A stretch of 64,000 bases of DNA from an uncultured Kordiimonas sp. (lineage in GTDB: Bacteria > Pseudomonadota > Alphaproteobacteria > Sphingomonadales > Kordiimonadaceae), in assembly GCA_947503575.1 (NCBI GenBank), contig CANNDZ010000001.1, positions 1,674,001-1,738,000 of the forward strand, in the 5' to 3' direction. The notes under the pieces were generated by a model, which was not told where the DNA came from, did no database searches, and saw only the letters and a program-made list of their open reading frames with translations. Below, one piece after another: positions 35,732 through 45,686 of the stretch (position 1 is its first letter; every line of letters begins with the position of its first letter). Both the position numbers and the translations under genes were made by a program.

Positions 35732-37567
35732 TCAAAGTAAACCATAATACCACGGCACAAACAAAGTGAATGTGATCCACATAACCACAATCAGCGGTGT
35801 ACCAACGCGGACAAAGTCCACAAAGCGGTAATGCCCGGGTGCCATCACCAGCAGGTTTGTCTGGTAACTCATCGGTGTTGCAAAGCTGCAGTTCGCGCCA
35901 AAAATGACCGCCAGCAGGAAGGGCATTGGGTCGACCTCCAACTGAAGCGCGATGGATACGGCAATCGGCGTAAACAGCACAGCCGTGGCATTGTTGGACA
36001 AAACGTTGGTCAGTAAGGCAACAAGCAGGAAGAAGCCTGACAAAATCACCCAGATGGGCGCGCCCATCATCAGCTCAAGCGAGGTATGGGCCAGCCATGC
36101 CGCCCCGCCGGTGCCCTGCATTGCGGCCCCGAGAGCCAGCGCGGCCCCAACAATTGTAAACACCCGCCGGTCAATCGCGCGGCTGGCTTGCCGCACGTTC
36201 AAACAGCGTAAAATCATCATCATGGTTGCGCCTAACAGCGCCGACACAACAATCGGCATAATTTCCAGCGCGGCGGTAAACACCACACCGGCAAACACCA
36301 TCAGCGCACGCACCGCATATTCCTTCATCGGCACGTCAGACGCCGACGACTCCATCAACAAAACGTCCTGGTTATCGCGCAGGTCCAATACGTTGTTGCG
36401 CTCACCCATCACCAACAGCACATCGCCGGCTTCCAGCCGCAATTGCGACAAAGCGGCGCGGATCATGCGGCTGCGGCGCTGGACGCCCAGCACAGAACAG
36501 CCGGTTTCCGCCCGAAAGCCAGATTGCGAGAGCGTGCGCCCATCCATGCGGGACGCTGGCGCAATTACCGCTTCTGCAATGACCCGGCGCTGACCCGCCT
36601 GATCTTCCTGGCTTTCCTCACCCTCGGCGTCTGCCACCAGATCTGGCGATGCGTTCAACAGTTCGGTCATCACCCCGCGGGTTGCCGCCACCATCACAAT
36701 GTCGCCAACGCTGAGCGTAATGTCGTCGTATGGCGGCAAAAGCTTCAGATGCCCGCGCTGGATCATGCGCACGGTAACGTCCTTCAACCCTGGGAACATG
36801 CCTGCCACCGCTTTTTGACCAACCAGTCCGTTGTCGGGGGCTAGCTCCATCTGGAACAAAAACTGTTTGCCGCCGCTGCCCGCCAGACGTTTGGCAATGC
36901 CGCTGCGGTCCACTAGCAGCCGGGGTGCGACAAAAATCACATAGATAAAGCCAACTGCTGCCATGGCGGCGCCGGGGATGGTAAAATCAAAAAAGCCTAT
37001 CGTGCCGCCATGCGATTGTTCGTAGGCACCCGCCGCCAACAGGTTGGTACTGGAGCCGATTTTGGTCATGTTGCCACCCAAAATCGCCGCAAAGCTAAGC
37101 GGGATCATCACCTGAGCCGATTGCTTGCCCAGCTTTTCGGCCAGCGCCCCCAAAATCGGTATGAAGATCACCACAACCGGTGTGTTGTTCATAATCGCAG
37201 AAATCAGCATCACAACCGCAAGGCACGCCAGCAGCACCGTGTTGGGGTGGGATTTGCCCCAGCCCACCAGCATGCTTGCAGGGCCGTTTAAGGCCCCGGT
37301 TTGCACCAACCCCTGACCAACAACCAGAAGCGCCATAATGGTGATAAGGGACGGGTCCGCAAACCCCTTCAAAATGTCCCGCGCATCCAAAACGGCGTTG
37401 CCGTCCCCGTCCTGCATCGGCAGCATATGAAACACAAGCAACAGCAGCGCAACTGTGGCAATAGATGACAGTTCAAGCGGGATGCGGTCATAGGAATAGG
37501 CGACAATCGCCCCCACGACGATCGCGAACGTCAGCCACATTTGCAGGGTTGGTTCGATTATTTCCAC
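35732..37567 (-). CDS. SLC13-type permease with two RCK_C domains
   Basis: A membrane carrier of about 611 residues. The N-terminal half has repeated hydrophobic segments and the motif MNNTPVVVIFIPILGALAEK. Two central cytoplasmic TrkA-C/RCK_C-like domains follow (about 210-290, and about 320-390 with ILGVQRRSRMI and LEAGDVLLVMGE). The second hydrophobic half has NVLSNNATAVLFTPIAVSIA. Such proteins carry dicarboxylates or sulfate with sodium; substrate unassigned. The start is uncertain: a GTG at 37567 has GGGCGG 12 bases upstream, while a TTG at 37600 and an ATG at 37540 are alternatives. Confidence 0.88.
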   Translation of the reverse strand: MEIIEPTLQMWLTFAIVVGAIVAYSYDRIPLELSSIATVALLLLVFHMLPMQDGDGNAVLDARDILKGFADPSLITIMALLVVGQGLVQTGALNGPASMLVGWGKSHPNTVLLACLAVVMLISAIMNNTPVVVIFIPILGALAEKLGKQSAQVMIPLSFAAILGGNMTKIGSSTNLLAAGAYEQSHGGTIGFFDFTIPGAAMAAVGFIYVIFVAPRLLVDRSGIAKRLAGSGGKQFLFQMELAPDNGLVGQKAVAGMFPGLKDVTVRMIQRGHLKLLPPYDDITLSVGDIVMVAATRGVMTELLNASPDLVADAEGEESQEDQAGQRRVIAEAVIAPASRMDGRTLSQSGFRAETGCSVLGVQRRSRMIRAALSQLRLEAGDVLLVMGERNNVLDLRDNQDVLLMESSASDVPMKEYAVRALMVFAGVVFTAALEIMPIVVSALLGATMMMILRCLNVRQASRAIDRRVFTIVGAALALGAAMQGTGGAAWLAHTSLELMMGAPIWVILSGFFLLVALLTNVLSNNATAVLFTPIAVSIALQLEVDPMPFLLAVIFGANCSFATPMSYQTNLLVMAPGHYRFVDFVRVGTPLIVVMWITFTLFVPWYYGLL

Positions 37568-37666
37568 AGGTGTTTTGGTCCGCCCTTCATTCCATCGCAA
37601 CCCTTATTGTTAACGGTGCCATGGTCGATGAACAAGCAGAAAGCAAATACTGCGTATGGGAAAGGC

Positions 37667-38590
37667 CTAGTTACCGCCGGTAAGATTAGGCGGCACAACG
37701 GGTGCTTCTCTCAGGATAAGCACCGTAATCCGGCGGTTTTCCGACCGGGTCGGATTGTCCGGGTACAAGGGGTCTGTGCCAGCTTTGCCAATCACTTCAA
37801 AAAAGCGGTCACCTGTGACGCCAGAGGTATCCAGCACTCGGCGTGCCGAATTGGCGCGATCTGCGCTCAGCTCCCAGTTGGTGCCGCCCTGCGTCCCCTG
37901 AAAATTACCGCCATCCGTGTGGCCCTGGATAGTGATGCGGTTGGGTAGGTTTTGGACGGACTGTCCAACTTCCGTCAACATATCGCGGGCATAGCCATAC
38001 AGCTCGTCTGTGCCCTTGCGGAACATGGCGCGCTGGTCTTTGTCAATCAGCTGAATCTTCATGCCATCTTCGGTGATTTCCATAATCAATTGATCAGACA
38101 TATCCGACAGCGTCGGTGATTGCTGTATGGCAAGGCGCAACTGTTCCTGCATTTGTTCAAATGACAGGTCTTCCTGTTGCCGGATGCGATTGGCGGCTTC
38201 CATAATGTCGCGAATGTCCGGGTCGCCGCCGCCTTCCACGTCGGCACCTGTGCCATCACCAGCCGTGGGGCCGGTTTGGGGCGGTCCGGGCTGAGCAATC
38301 AATACGGCTGGGGAAGGGTTGGACCCCATAGAATCTTCCGATGGTGGGTTGATGGCATCAACGCCGGATCGGCCAGATACGGCGGCTGTTGTCGGGGAGA
38401 AATAGTCCGCGAGCCCCGCAAGCGTTTCTGGCGGCGCCACATTCAACAACCACAACAGCATGAAAAACGCCATCATGGCTGTGGTGAAATCGGCGTAGGC
38501 AACTTTCCAGGCACCGCCATGGTGCCCGCCGCCCTGAACCTTCTTCACCTTTTTGATGATTGGTCTTAACGCTTCGTCTTCGCCTGCCAC
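37667..38590 (-). CDS. MotB-family flagellar stator protein
   Basis: A 307-residue protein. A short basic N terminus leads into the transmembrane helix AWKVAYADFTTAMMAFFMLLWLL, where D34 is the proton-conducting Asp. A long Pro/Gly-rich linker follows, then a C-terminal OmpA-like peptidoglycan-binding domain (ITIQGHTDGGNF, LSADRANSARRVL). MotB pairs with MotA in the flagellar stator. No motA is next to it in this window, although the two are usually adjacent or close. Confidence 0.9.
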   Translation of the reverse strand: MAGEDEALRPIIKKVKKVQGGGHHGGAWKVAYADFTTAMMAFFMLLWLLNVAPPETLAGLADYFSPTTAAVSGRSGVDAINPPSEDSMGSNPSPAVLIAQPGPPQTGPTAGDGTGADVEGGGDPDIRDIMEAANRIRQQEDLSFEQMQEQLRLAIQQSPTLSDMSDQLIMEITEDGMKIQLIDKDQRAMFRKGTDELYGYARDMLTEVGQSVQNLPNRITIQGHTDGGNFQGTQGGTNWELSADRANSARRVLDTSGVTGDRFFEVIGKAGTDPLYPDNPTRSENRRITVLILREAPVVPPNLTGGN

Positions 38591-38711
38591 GTAAGTGTCC
38601 GTTCCTGTATCCGTTTGATCCGGTTACTATGGCACCAGATGGTTAACAAGTCGTTCACGTTAGCTGCTTCACCGGCTGCTGTGTAAGGCTGCCCGGTGAG
38701 GCTGGCGGTAT

Positions 38712-41150
38712 CTATTTTTGTGGCTTGAGCGTCAGAACATGATCGGCATCCGCCGGAACAGCCGCAGTGGTCGGGATGGTAAAATAATCAACCGCGCGCC
38801 AGCTATCGAACAAGTCGCCGTAATGCTTCGAGAAGGGGTTACCTGACTGACCTGTTGGTTGCATGTAAAGCGATTTTTCCAGGTCCGACAGGTCAAAAAT
38901 TCCTCGATAACTTGGCCCGAACGTTGACTGGTTCAATGTGGCAGAGCTTGTGCTTACTCCCGCCACGTTAACAGTAAACCGACCGCCGGATACCGGGGCG
39001 GTCAAGCCAAAAATATCTTTTAAAACAGGAATTTGGCTCATCGGTCTATGACTTTGGTGTAACGTGTGACTGTCGCCCCAGCGCCAATCTGCCCAGTTTT
39101 CACCATACGTGCTGCTCAGTTCTTCGATGGTATCTGCCATCGCGCGGTTCGCCAGGGCGGCACAGGTTTCCACCGTTTCCTCGGTGCGGGTATCATCGCA
39201 CCAGCCCAGCGATGCATCGCGGTTCAGCACAGGCAGCGCATAATATCCGGTGTTCCATTCATCGCCGCCAGCATTTGCCGCCCAATACAGGCTGGATTTG
39301 ATCAACCGGGGGCGTTGGCGGCGGAAGCTGGCATACATATCGCCCAATTCGTCTTCCATCAACAACGCCTGATAATGACGCAACCAACTATAGAAGATCA
39401 GGGGCTCTGGCGTGTCGGCATCCATGCTGCCCGACCATGCGGCCATGGCTGACTTGATGGGGGTATTTTCAAGGTGCGTTACCATCCATGGCAGGATATC
39501 GCGCGCCATGTCTGACACTACATCGGCGTGAAGGGTGCCGAAGGTATCAGCCGTGTGGTTTTCTATTGCCGTCAATTCAGCCCGAATACGATTACCGCGA
39601 TACGGTAAAGCCCAGTCATGTGTGATGAAATGTGGATAACTGTCATCAATGATCTTTTCGTTCGCTGTTGCAATGACGCCGGTATCCGGATTGTAGCGGG
39701 TTGGCAGTTCATCGTATGGCAAGAACCCTTGCCAATCGTATTTGGCATCCCATCCGGGTGATGGAAGCAGGCCTCCAATTTCGTTATCTGCGCGGCGCAC
39801 CGGGACGCGGGCAGGGGCGTAATACCCAATATTGCCCTCGGTATCGGCAAATATCATGTTCTGCTGCGGCCCGCCATAAAGCGCGCCTGCTGTCTTGAAT
39901 TCCTCAAAGTTTTGCGCGGCACCCAGTTGCAACAGGGCAACCGACCCTGTGTCTGTCGGCATCAAGGCAGTCCACTGCAGCGCAATAACATGCTCGTCGT
40001 CAGTGAAAGTCTCGCTGCCGTCATAAATGTCTGAAACAACAGGACCATGCCGGGTTTCCCGCACCGTTAACACCACATCGTCGCCGTCACGGACTTTGAT
40101 AACTTCCTCTCGAACGTCAAAAGCCATCGGGCCATCAGGCGTTAGGTAGCTGTCCTCGTCGACCAGTTTTTCAACAAACAGGTCCATGATGTCAGGGGCT
40201 GTGTTGGTGAAACCCCAGGCAATGGTGTCGTTGCGGCCCAGCACAATACCGTGCGCGCCAGGAAAGCTGACACCGACGACATTAGTGTCCTTGGTTCTGT
40301 TGTGCAGACGTGCAAGATACCAGATTGAAGGTGTTGTCAGCCCCAAATGTGGGTCATTGGCCAGAAGCGGCATACCGCTTGCGGTACGGGTGCCTGAAAC
40401 CACCCAGTTGTTGGACCCGTAGCCTGCTGGCTTTGCAGGGCCAAGCGCCTTGGCCGCTGCAAGAAGGGGGGCGCTATCGTAGAGGTTTGCCATGGATGGC
40501 ATCGTGCGCGGTGCTTCGCCGGGGTAGGCTGGGTACAGTGTGGCAACTTGTTCTGGGGTTAACTTGGTCAGCAACTGCGCCCGTGCTACTTCGTGGCGGG
40601 CATTGCCCGACAGGTCCAACCACATCATTTTTTGCCAAACAAGCGAATCCCTTGGGGTCCAGGGCTCGGGTGTGACACCAGTGATCAGAAACTCGGGCGG
40701 CAGTGCGCCCTGATGGTTTGCGACAAAGGCATTCACGCCGCTGGCATAGCTTTCCAGTATTTCGACAGCATAGGAAGGCAAGGCTGCAAGGGCTGTTTCT
40801 GCCCGGTGCGTAAAGCCAAGGGTGCGGAAATAGCGGTCAAAACCAAGGCCGGGTTCGCCCAGCACTTCTGCCACCCGGCCTGTGCCGATGCGGCGGTTCA
40901 TTTCCATTTGCCACAGGCGGTCTTGTGCGTGGACATAGCCAAGACCAAAGGCAAGGTCGTTTTCGCTGGCGGCGTTAATGTGCGGCACGCCGCGACTGTC
41001 GCGGGCGATGGTGATGCTGTCTTGCGGGCCGTTAACAACCACCGTTCCATCAATCGTCGGCAGGCTGCTTTTTAGCCAGCCAAAACCGATGAGGACAATT
41101 GCTGCCAAAATGACACCGACAGACGTCAGCCAAAACTTCCAGGATTTCAT
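38712..41150 (-). CDS. penicillin acylase-family Ntn-hydrolase
   Basis: An 812-residue enzyme with an N-terminal membrane or signal segment (about 8-27). The alpha-chain pattern (ARDSRGVPHINAASENDLAFGLGYVHAQDRLWQMEMNRR) is followed by the autoprocessing site: Ser in GSNNW at about residue 246 becomes the N-terminal nucleophile of the beta chain. Homologues cleave amides such as beta-lactams, cyclic lipopeptides and acyl-homoserine lactones, so quorum quenching or siderophore maturation are possible. The ATG at 41150 has AAGGG 8 bases away; an in-frame GTG at 41159 does not. Confidence 0.93.
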   Translation of the reverse strand: MKSWKFWLTSVGVILAAIVLIGFGWLKSSLPTIDGTVVVNGPQDSITIARDSRGVPHINAASENDLAFGLGYVHAQDRLWQMEMNRRIGTGRVAEVLGEPGLGFDRYFRTLGFTHRAETALAALPSYAVEILESYASGVNAFVANHQGALPPEFLITGVTPEPWTPRDSLVWQKMMWLDLSGNARHEVARAQLLTKLTPEQVATLYPAYPGEAPRTMPSMANLYDSAPLLAAAKALGPAKPAGYGSNNWVVSGTRTASGMPLLANDPHLGLTTPSIWYLARLHNRTKDTNVVGVSFPGAHGIVLGRNDTIAWGFTNTAPDIMDLFVEKLVDEDSYLTPDGPMAFDVREEVIKVRDGDDVVLTVRETRHGPVVSDIYDGSETFTDDEHVIALQWTALMPTDTGSVALLQLGAAQNFEEFKTAGALYGGPQQNMIFADTEGNIGYYAPARVPVRRADNEIGGLLPSPGWDAKYDWQGFLPYDELPTRYNPDTGVIATANEKIIDDSYPHFITHDWALPYRGNRIRAELTAIENHTADTFGTLHADVVSDMARDILPWMVTHLENTPIKSAMAAWSGSMDADTPEPLIFYSWLRHYQALLMEDELGDMYASFRRQRPRLIKSSLYWAANAGGDEWNTGYYALPVLNRDASLGWCDDTRTEETVETCAALANRAMADTIEELSSTYGENWADWRWGDSHTLHQSHRPMSQIPVLKDIFGLTAPVSGGRFTVNVAGVSTSSATLNQSTFGPSYRGIFDLSDLEKSLYMQPTGQSGNPFSKHYGDLFDSWRAVDYFTIPTTAAVPADADHVLTLKPQK

Positions 41151-41376
41151 GCGTTTCACCCTTGCCCTTCATAATTTTGTTCAGGCGAGACTATATGGCG
41201 TTTGTGCTGGTTGCCAACTGCCTAATTGCGCCCCGGGGGTAATTTGTCGCCAGTCACACGCGCATCACCGATTGGTGTTTTGGTTTTATGTGCATGCCAT
41301 CCGCAAATCACTTAGGTTTAACCCAGTCGGTAGAATGAAACATGTCCGGTAGGGCAATTTTGAAAAAAGGTGCGTG

Positions 41377-41901
41377 ATGAAAATTTGTCTGAAAACGGTG
41401 ATGTTGGTGGGTGGCATGGCAGTGGCCGCGACGGGTGTTCGGGCGACCAGCGACAATACAGCATGGCTTATTGCCAGCAAGGTAAACCAGTCAGCCAATC
41501 AGGCGTCAGAAACGCAGGACGCCCCCCTTGCGATTGGCGGGTATGACCCCACGCTCTATTTTGCGGGTGGCCTGCCAAAACCTGGCAACGCAACAATTAC
41601 CTATGTTTTTGAAGGGCAGACCTATCGTTTTGCCACTTATCAAAGCCGCCAGACCTTCATGGAAAACCCAACAAAATACGCGCCGCAATATGGTGGGCAT
41701 TGTGCTTTTGCCATGTCGGAAGACAGCACCGTGCAGGCAAATCCTGCAGTTTTTGCGGTGCAGGATGACAAGCTCTTTTTGTTTGAAAATGAAATGAAGC
41801 TGGAGATGTGGAAAAATAACAGCCGCAAATTTCGGGTGCTGGCGGACAAACGCTGGGAATTTGAAGCCAAGAATTTTTCCCGCGTGAGGGCAAAATTCTA
41901 G
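41377..41901 (+). CDS. exported YHS-domain protein
   Basis: A 174-residue protein with a signal peptide ending near RA-TS. Residues about 45-130 have the YHS-type arrangement GYDPTLYFAGG, ITYVFEGQTYRFATYQSRQTFMENPTKYAPQYGGHCAFAM. The family's characteristic second cysteine is replaced by the GGHC context, so metal binding is uncertain. A distinct Lys/Trp-rich tail follows. The ATG at 41377 has AAGG 7 bases upstream. Function unknown. Confidence 0.78.
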   Translation: MKICLKTVMLVGGMAVAATGVRATSDNTAWLIASKVNQSANQASETQDAPLAIGGYDPTLYFAGGLPKPGNATITYVFEGQTYRFATYQSRQTFMENPTKYAPQYGGHCAFAMSEDSTVQANPAVFAVQDDKLFLFENEMKLEMWKNNSRKFRVLADKRWEFEAKNFSRVRAKF

Positions 41902-42475
41902 GGCATCTCAAGACTGCCATTGTAGCAACAAGCTGAAAACGCACAAACCAATCTACAGACGGTAGGAAAATTGTCATCAACCGGGGCGCATAGACGACAT
42001 GCGTTCCCGCTTGCTCTCACTAAAGGTTATTCGCCTGTTTTCCCCTTTTCCGCTATGGCCACAGCCATAGTGATGGCCCGAGGCTAAACCCCAATAATTC
42101 ATATTCAGTTACCGTGCACGTCGCGTGATCTTGCCAGAGACGGTTGGCACATAAAGGTTGGTGCAGCGGTGACGGTGTCCAAGGTGCTTGGCGTATTGCT
42201 TTTGTTATGACTTCTTATCGCGCTATAGGTCTACACCCAGTGCATTTAGCTGAGACTCGCCTTGGGATGGGCTGCTCTCAAATTACATGCCTTGCCGATT
42301 ACACCATCCTGATTGCCTAGATTGCTGTGCACTACGCAAAAACGGGTATCGTTATCAAAGCCTGAACGAGAGTTCTTTCATGAAGAATGGACCGATTTGT
42401 TGCGGGCAGGTCAAATTCCCCATCTGGTAAACAAAAGGTATAGCTGCTAGCCTCCCAATCAGGCGTCACAAGAAA
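41902..42475. other. non-coding stretch with one strong hairpin
   Basis: No gene is supported in these 574 bases. The only clear structure is a perfect 7-bp stem with a CACA loop at 42053-42070 (CTATGGC and GCCATAG). It has no T-tract, so it is not a terminator. Some short open frames on the minus strand look random. Confidence 0.45.
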
Positions 42476-42913
42476 ATGAGGGATCCATTGGCAGACCTTG
42501 AACCCGAATACATTGTTGCTGTGGCTGAACAAATTTCTTTTGTAAGCGCGTTCCTGGGCGGTCTTTCAGCAACCATTCTGGTCACTATCGTGGTGTTTAC
42601 TTCGCCCAGTAAGTCGGTGAGCTGGATCGTCTCCTCTTCAGCCTTTGCCGCCTGTAGTTTGTTGATTGCGGTTGTTGCTTCATGGCGGCTGATTATTATG
42701 TTGCATCCGGCTTTTCCCCTCCCAATTGAGCCGACGTTGGTAAACATCCTGTGGAACGGTATGTTGCTTGGGTATAGTGTTGGGTTTATCAGCCTGTTGG
42801 TTAGTGTTGGACTTTCGGGATGGCTTCGGTCCAGGAAAATTGGTCTGATTACCGCTTCTATTGCTTTTGTAGCAGTTGTCTTTTTTGTCGCTGCAACCCC
42901 GTTTGGTATTTAG
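42476..42913 (+). CDS. small four-helix membrane protein
   Basis: A 145-residue protein with four hydrophobic segments (about 17-40, 48-72, 88-112, 118-143) and an acidic N terminus. No named family is recognised. There is no strong ribosome binding site, so the start is uncertain. It stands alone between non-coding stretches, and the composition of its surroundings is somewhat AT-richer than the housekeeping block. Confidence 0.55.
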   Translation: MRDPLADLEPEYIVAVAEQISFVSAFLGGLSATILVTIVVFTSPSKSVSWIVSSSAFAACSLLIAVVASWRLIIMLHPAFPLPIEPTLVNILWNGMLLGYSVGFISLLVSVGLSGWLRSRKIGLITASIAFVAVVFFVAATPFGI

Positions 42914-43078
42914 GAATTGAAAACTGGTCGGCAATTCGTTGTAAATAGCTGGTAGGTTTTCCGGTTTGCTGCTGCTGGCATATACAGGGGGCTGGTCTCG
43001 TGCTCAGACTTCCCGGGACATAACAGTAATTGATGCCTCCGCTAATCAGGGACGGCAAAACACACGCAGGAGGGCACT

Positions 43079-43963
43079 ATGGCAAATGTAGCATTCATTG
43101 GTTTGGGCGTTATGGGGTACCCGATGGCTGGGCACCTGGCGCGTGCCGGGCATTCGGTCACGGTTTATAACCGTACGGAAAGTAAGGCGAGCCAGTGGCT
43201 GGAGGCTTATTCGGATGCGGCGGCGGGCGACCTGTTTGCCGCGCCCACCCCGGCGGGCGCGGCGGCAGACGCCGACCTGGTGTTTGCCTGCGTAGGCGCA
43301 GACAAAGATGTGGAAGATGTTTGCATCGGCGCTGGTGGTGCGTTTGACGCCATGCGCACCGGCGCTGTGTTTGTCGACCACACCACCGCATCCGCTGATT
43401 GTGCCCGCGCCATGGCGGCAGAGGCGGAGGCCCGCGGTATCGGCTTTGTGGATGCCCCTGTTTCAGGCGGCGAAGCAGGGGCGGTGAACGGCGCCCTGAC
43501 CATCATGTGCGGCGGCGAGCAAGGGAATTTTGATGCCGCAGAAAGTGTGATGCAGGCGTATGGGAAATCCATTCGGTTGTTGGGCGGCGCGGGCTCTGGC
43601 CAGCTTGCCAAAATGGTTAATCAGGTCTGTATTGCAGGTGTTGTTCAGGGCCTGTCAGAGGCCGTGCATTTTGGCATGGAAGCCGGCCTGGACATGAAAG
43701 CTGTCGTTAATGTGATCGGCAAGGGCGCGGCACAAAGCTGGCAGATGGATAACCGCGCCAGCACCATGATTGACGGCGAGTTTGATTTTGGCTTTGCGGT
43801 GGACTGGATGCGCAAGGATTTGGGTATTGTGCTCGAGGAAGCATCGCGCATGCAGGTGTCTTTGCCTTTAACAGCGCTGGTTGATCAATTTTATGCCGAT
43901 GTGCAAAAAATGGGGGGTAACCGCAATGACACCTCCAGTTTGATAAGGCGGTTCCGCGGGTAG
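43079..43963 (+). CDS. 3-hydroxyisobutyrate dehydrogenase-family enzyme
   Basis: A 294-residue beta-hydroxyacid dehydrogenase. The N-terminal Rossmann motif FIGLGVMGYPMAGHLARAGHSVTVYNRT fits NADP preference (Arg after Asn). The signature FVDAPVSGGEAGAVNGALTIMCGG and the catalytic Lys in GQLAKMVNQ are present. The family includes 3-hydroxyisobutyrate, tartronate semialdehyde and succinic semialdehyde reductases, so the exact substrate is open. GGAGGG lies before the ATG. Confidence 0.9.
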   Translation: MANVAFIGLGVMGYPMAGHLARAGHSVTVYNRTESKASQWLEAYSDAAAGDLFAAPTPAGAAADADLVFACVGADKDVEDVCIGAGGAFDAMRTGAVFVDHTTASADCARAMAAEAEARGIGFVDAPVSGGEAGAVNGALTIMCGGEQGNFDAAESVMQAYGKSIRLLGGAGSGQLAKMVNQVCIAGVVQGLSEAVHFGMEAGLDMKAVVNVIGKGAAQSWQMDNRASTMIDGEFDFGFAVDWMRKDLGIVLEEASRMQVSLPLTALVDQFYADVQKMGGNRNDTSSLIRRFRG

Positions 43964-43988
43964 GGGCCACGCCTGCCGTTTTTGCCGG

Positions 43989-44037
43989 TTTTCGTGCCTT
44001 TTTGGGGTATTTTCGTAATTTTCCTGCAAGTTTTCGT
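43989..44037. repeat. three TTTTCGT direct repeats at exact 21-bp period
   Basis: TTTTCGT occurs at 43989-43995, 44010-44016 and 44031-44037, each exactly 21 bases apart, which is two helical turns. The array lies 80-130 bases upstream of the persulfide dioxygenase-like gene. Same-face spacing suggests cooperative binding of a regulator. No known sulfur regulator site is matched by eye. Confidence 0.55.
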
Positions 44038-44117
44038 AACTTTTTTGGTGGCTAAATATTTATTTTGAGCTTTTTTGGGCAAATACTTGAGTGACCGGTT
44101 GAGCCGCGGAGGGATAG

Positions 44118-44864
44118 ATGGCTTTAGAACAAACAAACATGCCGCCAGTGATTTTGCGGCAACTGTTTGACCATGATACCTGGACCTACACCTATTTGCT
44201 GGCCGACCCGGCAAGCTATGACGCCGTGATCATTGATCCAGTCGTCGAGAAAATGTCTCTTTATCAGCAGCTTATCGGGGAACTGGGGCTAAAGCTCAAA
44301 TATGGAATCGACACCCATGTGCATGCCGACCATGTGACGGCGCTGGGGGCTTTGCGCGAAACCTTTGGCGCGCGGTCCATCCACGGTATGGGGTCAAGCG
44401 CCACCGGCATTGACCGCTTTGTCGAAGACGGCGAAGTCATTGATTTTGGAGGGTTTTTCCTTACTGCGATCGCCACCCCCGGTCACACCGATGACAGTTT
44501 CAGCTATTTGTTCACGGGTGGGGAAACGCCCATTGTGTTCACCGGTGATACGCTGTTTATCCGGGGCACTGGCCGCACCGATTTCCAAAACGGCGATGCT
44601 GGGCAACAGTATGATAGTATTCACGAAAAGCTGCTGACACTGCCGGATGATACCATCGTTTACCCCGGTCATGATTACCGCGGCATGACACAAAGTCGCA
44701 TCGGCGAAGAGCGCCGCTTCAACCCGCGCCTTCAGGTTGCCAACAAAGCCGAATACATTGAATTGATGGGGAATTTGAAGCTCGCGGACCCTAAATTCAT
44801 GGATGTGGCCGTGCCTGCCAACCTAACCGCTGGCATCACTTACACCGGCGAATATCAGATATAA
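44118..44864 (+). CDS. persulfide dioxygenase-like (ETHE1-type) MBL-fold protein
   Basis: A 248-residue metallo-beta-lactamase-fold enzyme. The metal motif THVHADH is at residues 66-72; the later GHTDDSFSY, FTGDTLFIRGTGRTDFQNGD and YPGHDYRG match the ETHE1/persulfide dioxygenase branch, which oxidises glutathione persulfide to sulfite using one iron. No rhodanese or other sulfur gene is adjacent. GGAGGG lies before the ATG; a Met eight codons in is a weaker alternative. Three phased repeats upstream suggest regulation. Confidence 0.9.
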   Translation: MALEQTNMPPVILRQLFDHDTWTYTYLLADPASYDAVIIDPVVEKMSLYQQLIGELGLKLKYGIDTHVHADHVTALGALRETFGARSIHGMGSSATGIDRFVEDGEVIDFGGFFLTAIATPGHTDDSFSYLFTGGETPIVFTGDTLFIRGTGRTDFQNGDAGQQYDSIHEKLLTLPDDTIVYPGHDYRGMTQSRIGEERRFNPRLQVANKAEYIELMGNLKLADPKFMDVAVPANLTAGITYTGEYQI

Positions 44865-44907
44865 TCGCAAAACGTGGCAAAAACCGCCGAAAACTCGTGT
44901 TTTTCCG

Positions 44908-44934
44908 TTGACTTTGCCTCTGCATCCCTATACC
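44908..44934 (+). promoter_or_regulatory. possible rpsD promoter
   Basis: TTGACT (44908-44913) and TATACC (44929-44934) are separated by 15 bases, slightly short for sigma-70. It lies about 117 bases ahead of rpsD, leaving a leader long enough for S4 feedback control, which is not shown. Confidence 0.4.
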
Positions 44935-45050
44935 ACCCGCTCTTTAATGAATGGTCAGGGCAATAGTGACCCTGTCCGCGCGAGCAATATAGTGCCTTAT
45001 CGATTTCGGACTGCACACGCTCGTGGCGCTTAAAAGAAGGAGCGATTCGC

Positions 45051-45662
45051 ATGTCCAAGCGTATTCAAGCGAAATACAAGATCGACCGCCGTATGGGTGA
45101 AAATATCTGGGGCCGTACAAAATCCCCAGTGAACCGCCGTGATTATGGCCCCGGCCAACATGGTCAGCGCCGCAAAGGCAAACTCTCGGATTTCGGTATC
45201 CAGCTGCGCGCCAAGCAGAAGCTGAAAGGCTACTACGGTAACATCACCGAAAAGCAGTTCCGCCGCTATTACGACGAAGCTGTACGCCGCAAGGGCGATA
45301 CCGGTGAAAACCTGGTTGGTATCCTTGAGTGCCGTCTCGACGCGCTGGTGTACCGCGCCAAGTTTGTCCCAACTGTGTTTGGTGCCCGTCAGTTTGTAAA
45401 CCACGGTCACGTGCTGGTAAACGGCAAGCGCTGTAACATCCCGTCTCGCCAGTTGAAGCCTGGTGACGTTGTGGAAGTCCGTGAAAAAGCGCGCGGTATT
45501 CCGATGGTGATTGAAGCAGGTCAAAGCCCAGAGCGTGATTACCCCGAATATGTTTCCGTTGATGGCTTCAAGGCGACGTATGTGCGCGTTCCAAGCCTGG
45601 ACGAAGTGCCATATCCAGTGATCATGGAACCAAACCTGGTGGTGGAATTTTACTCTCGTTAA
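45051..45662 (+). CDS. rpsD: 30S ribosomal protein S4
   Basis: A 203-residue primary 16S rRNA-binding protein. The N-terminal [22 protein letters not shown] is the alphaproteobacterial form, and the S4 RNA-binding domain ([37 protein letters not shown]) is intact. AGGAG lies 9 bases before the ATG. It is a single-gene unit, with a terminator directly after, as in other alphaproteobacteria. Confidence 0.98.
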   Translation: MSKRIQAKYKIDRRMGENIWGRTKSPVNRRDYGPGQHGQRRKGKLSDFGIQLRAKQKLKGYYGNITEKQFRRYYDEAVRRKGDTGENLVGILECRLDALVYRAKFVPTVFGARQFVNHGHVLVNGKRCNIPSRQLKPGDVVEVREKARGIPMVIEAGQSPERDYPEYVSVDGFKATYVRVPSLDEVPYPVIMEPNLVVEFYSR

Positions 45663-45686
45663 TCACGAGGAAAATTCAAAGAATTT

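Noticed and set aside
42053-42070. possible terminator hairpin in the gap after the YHS gene
   Set aside because: The 7-bp stem is perfect, but no T-run follows on either strand and it is 150 bases past the stop.
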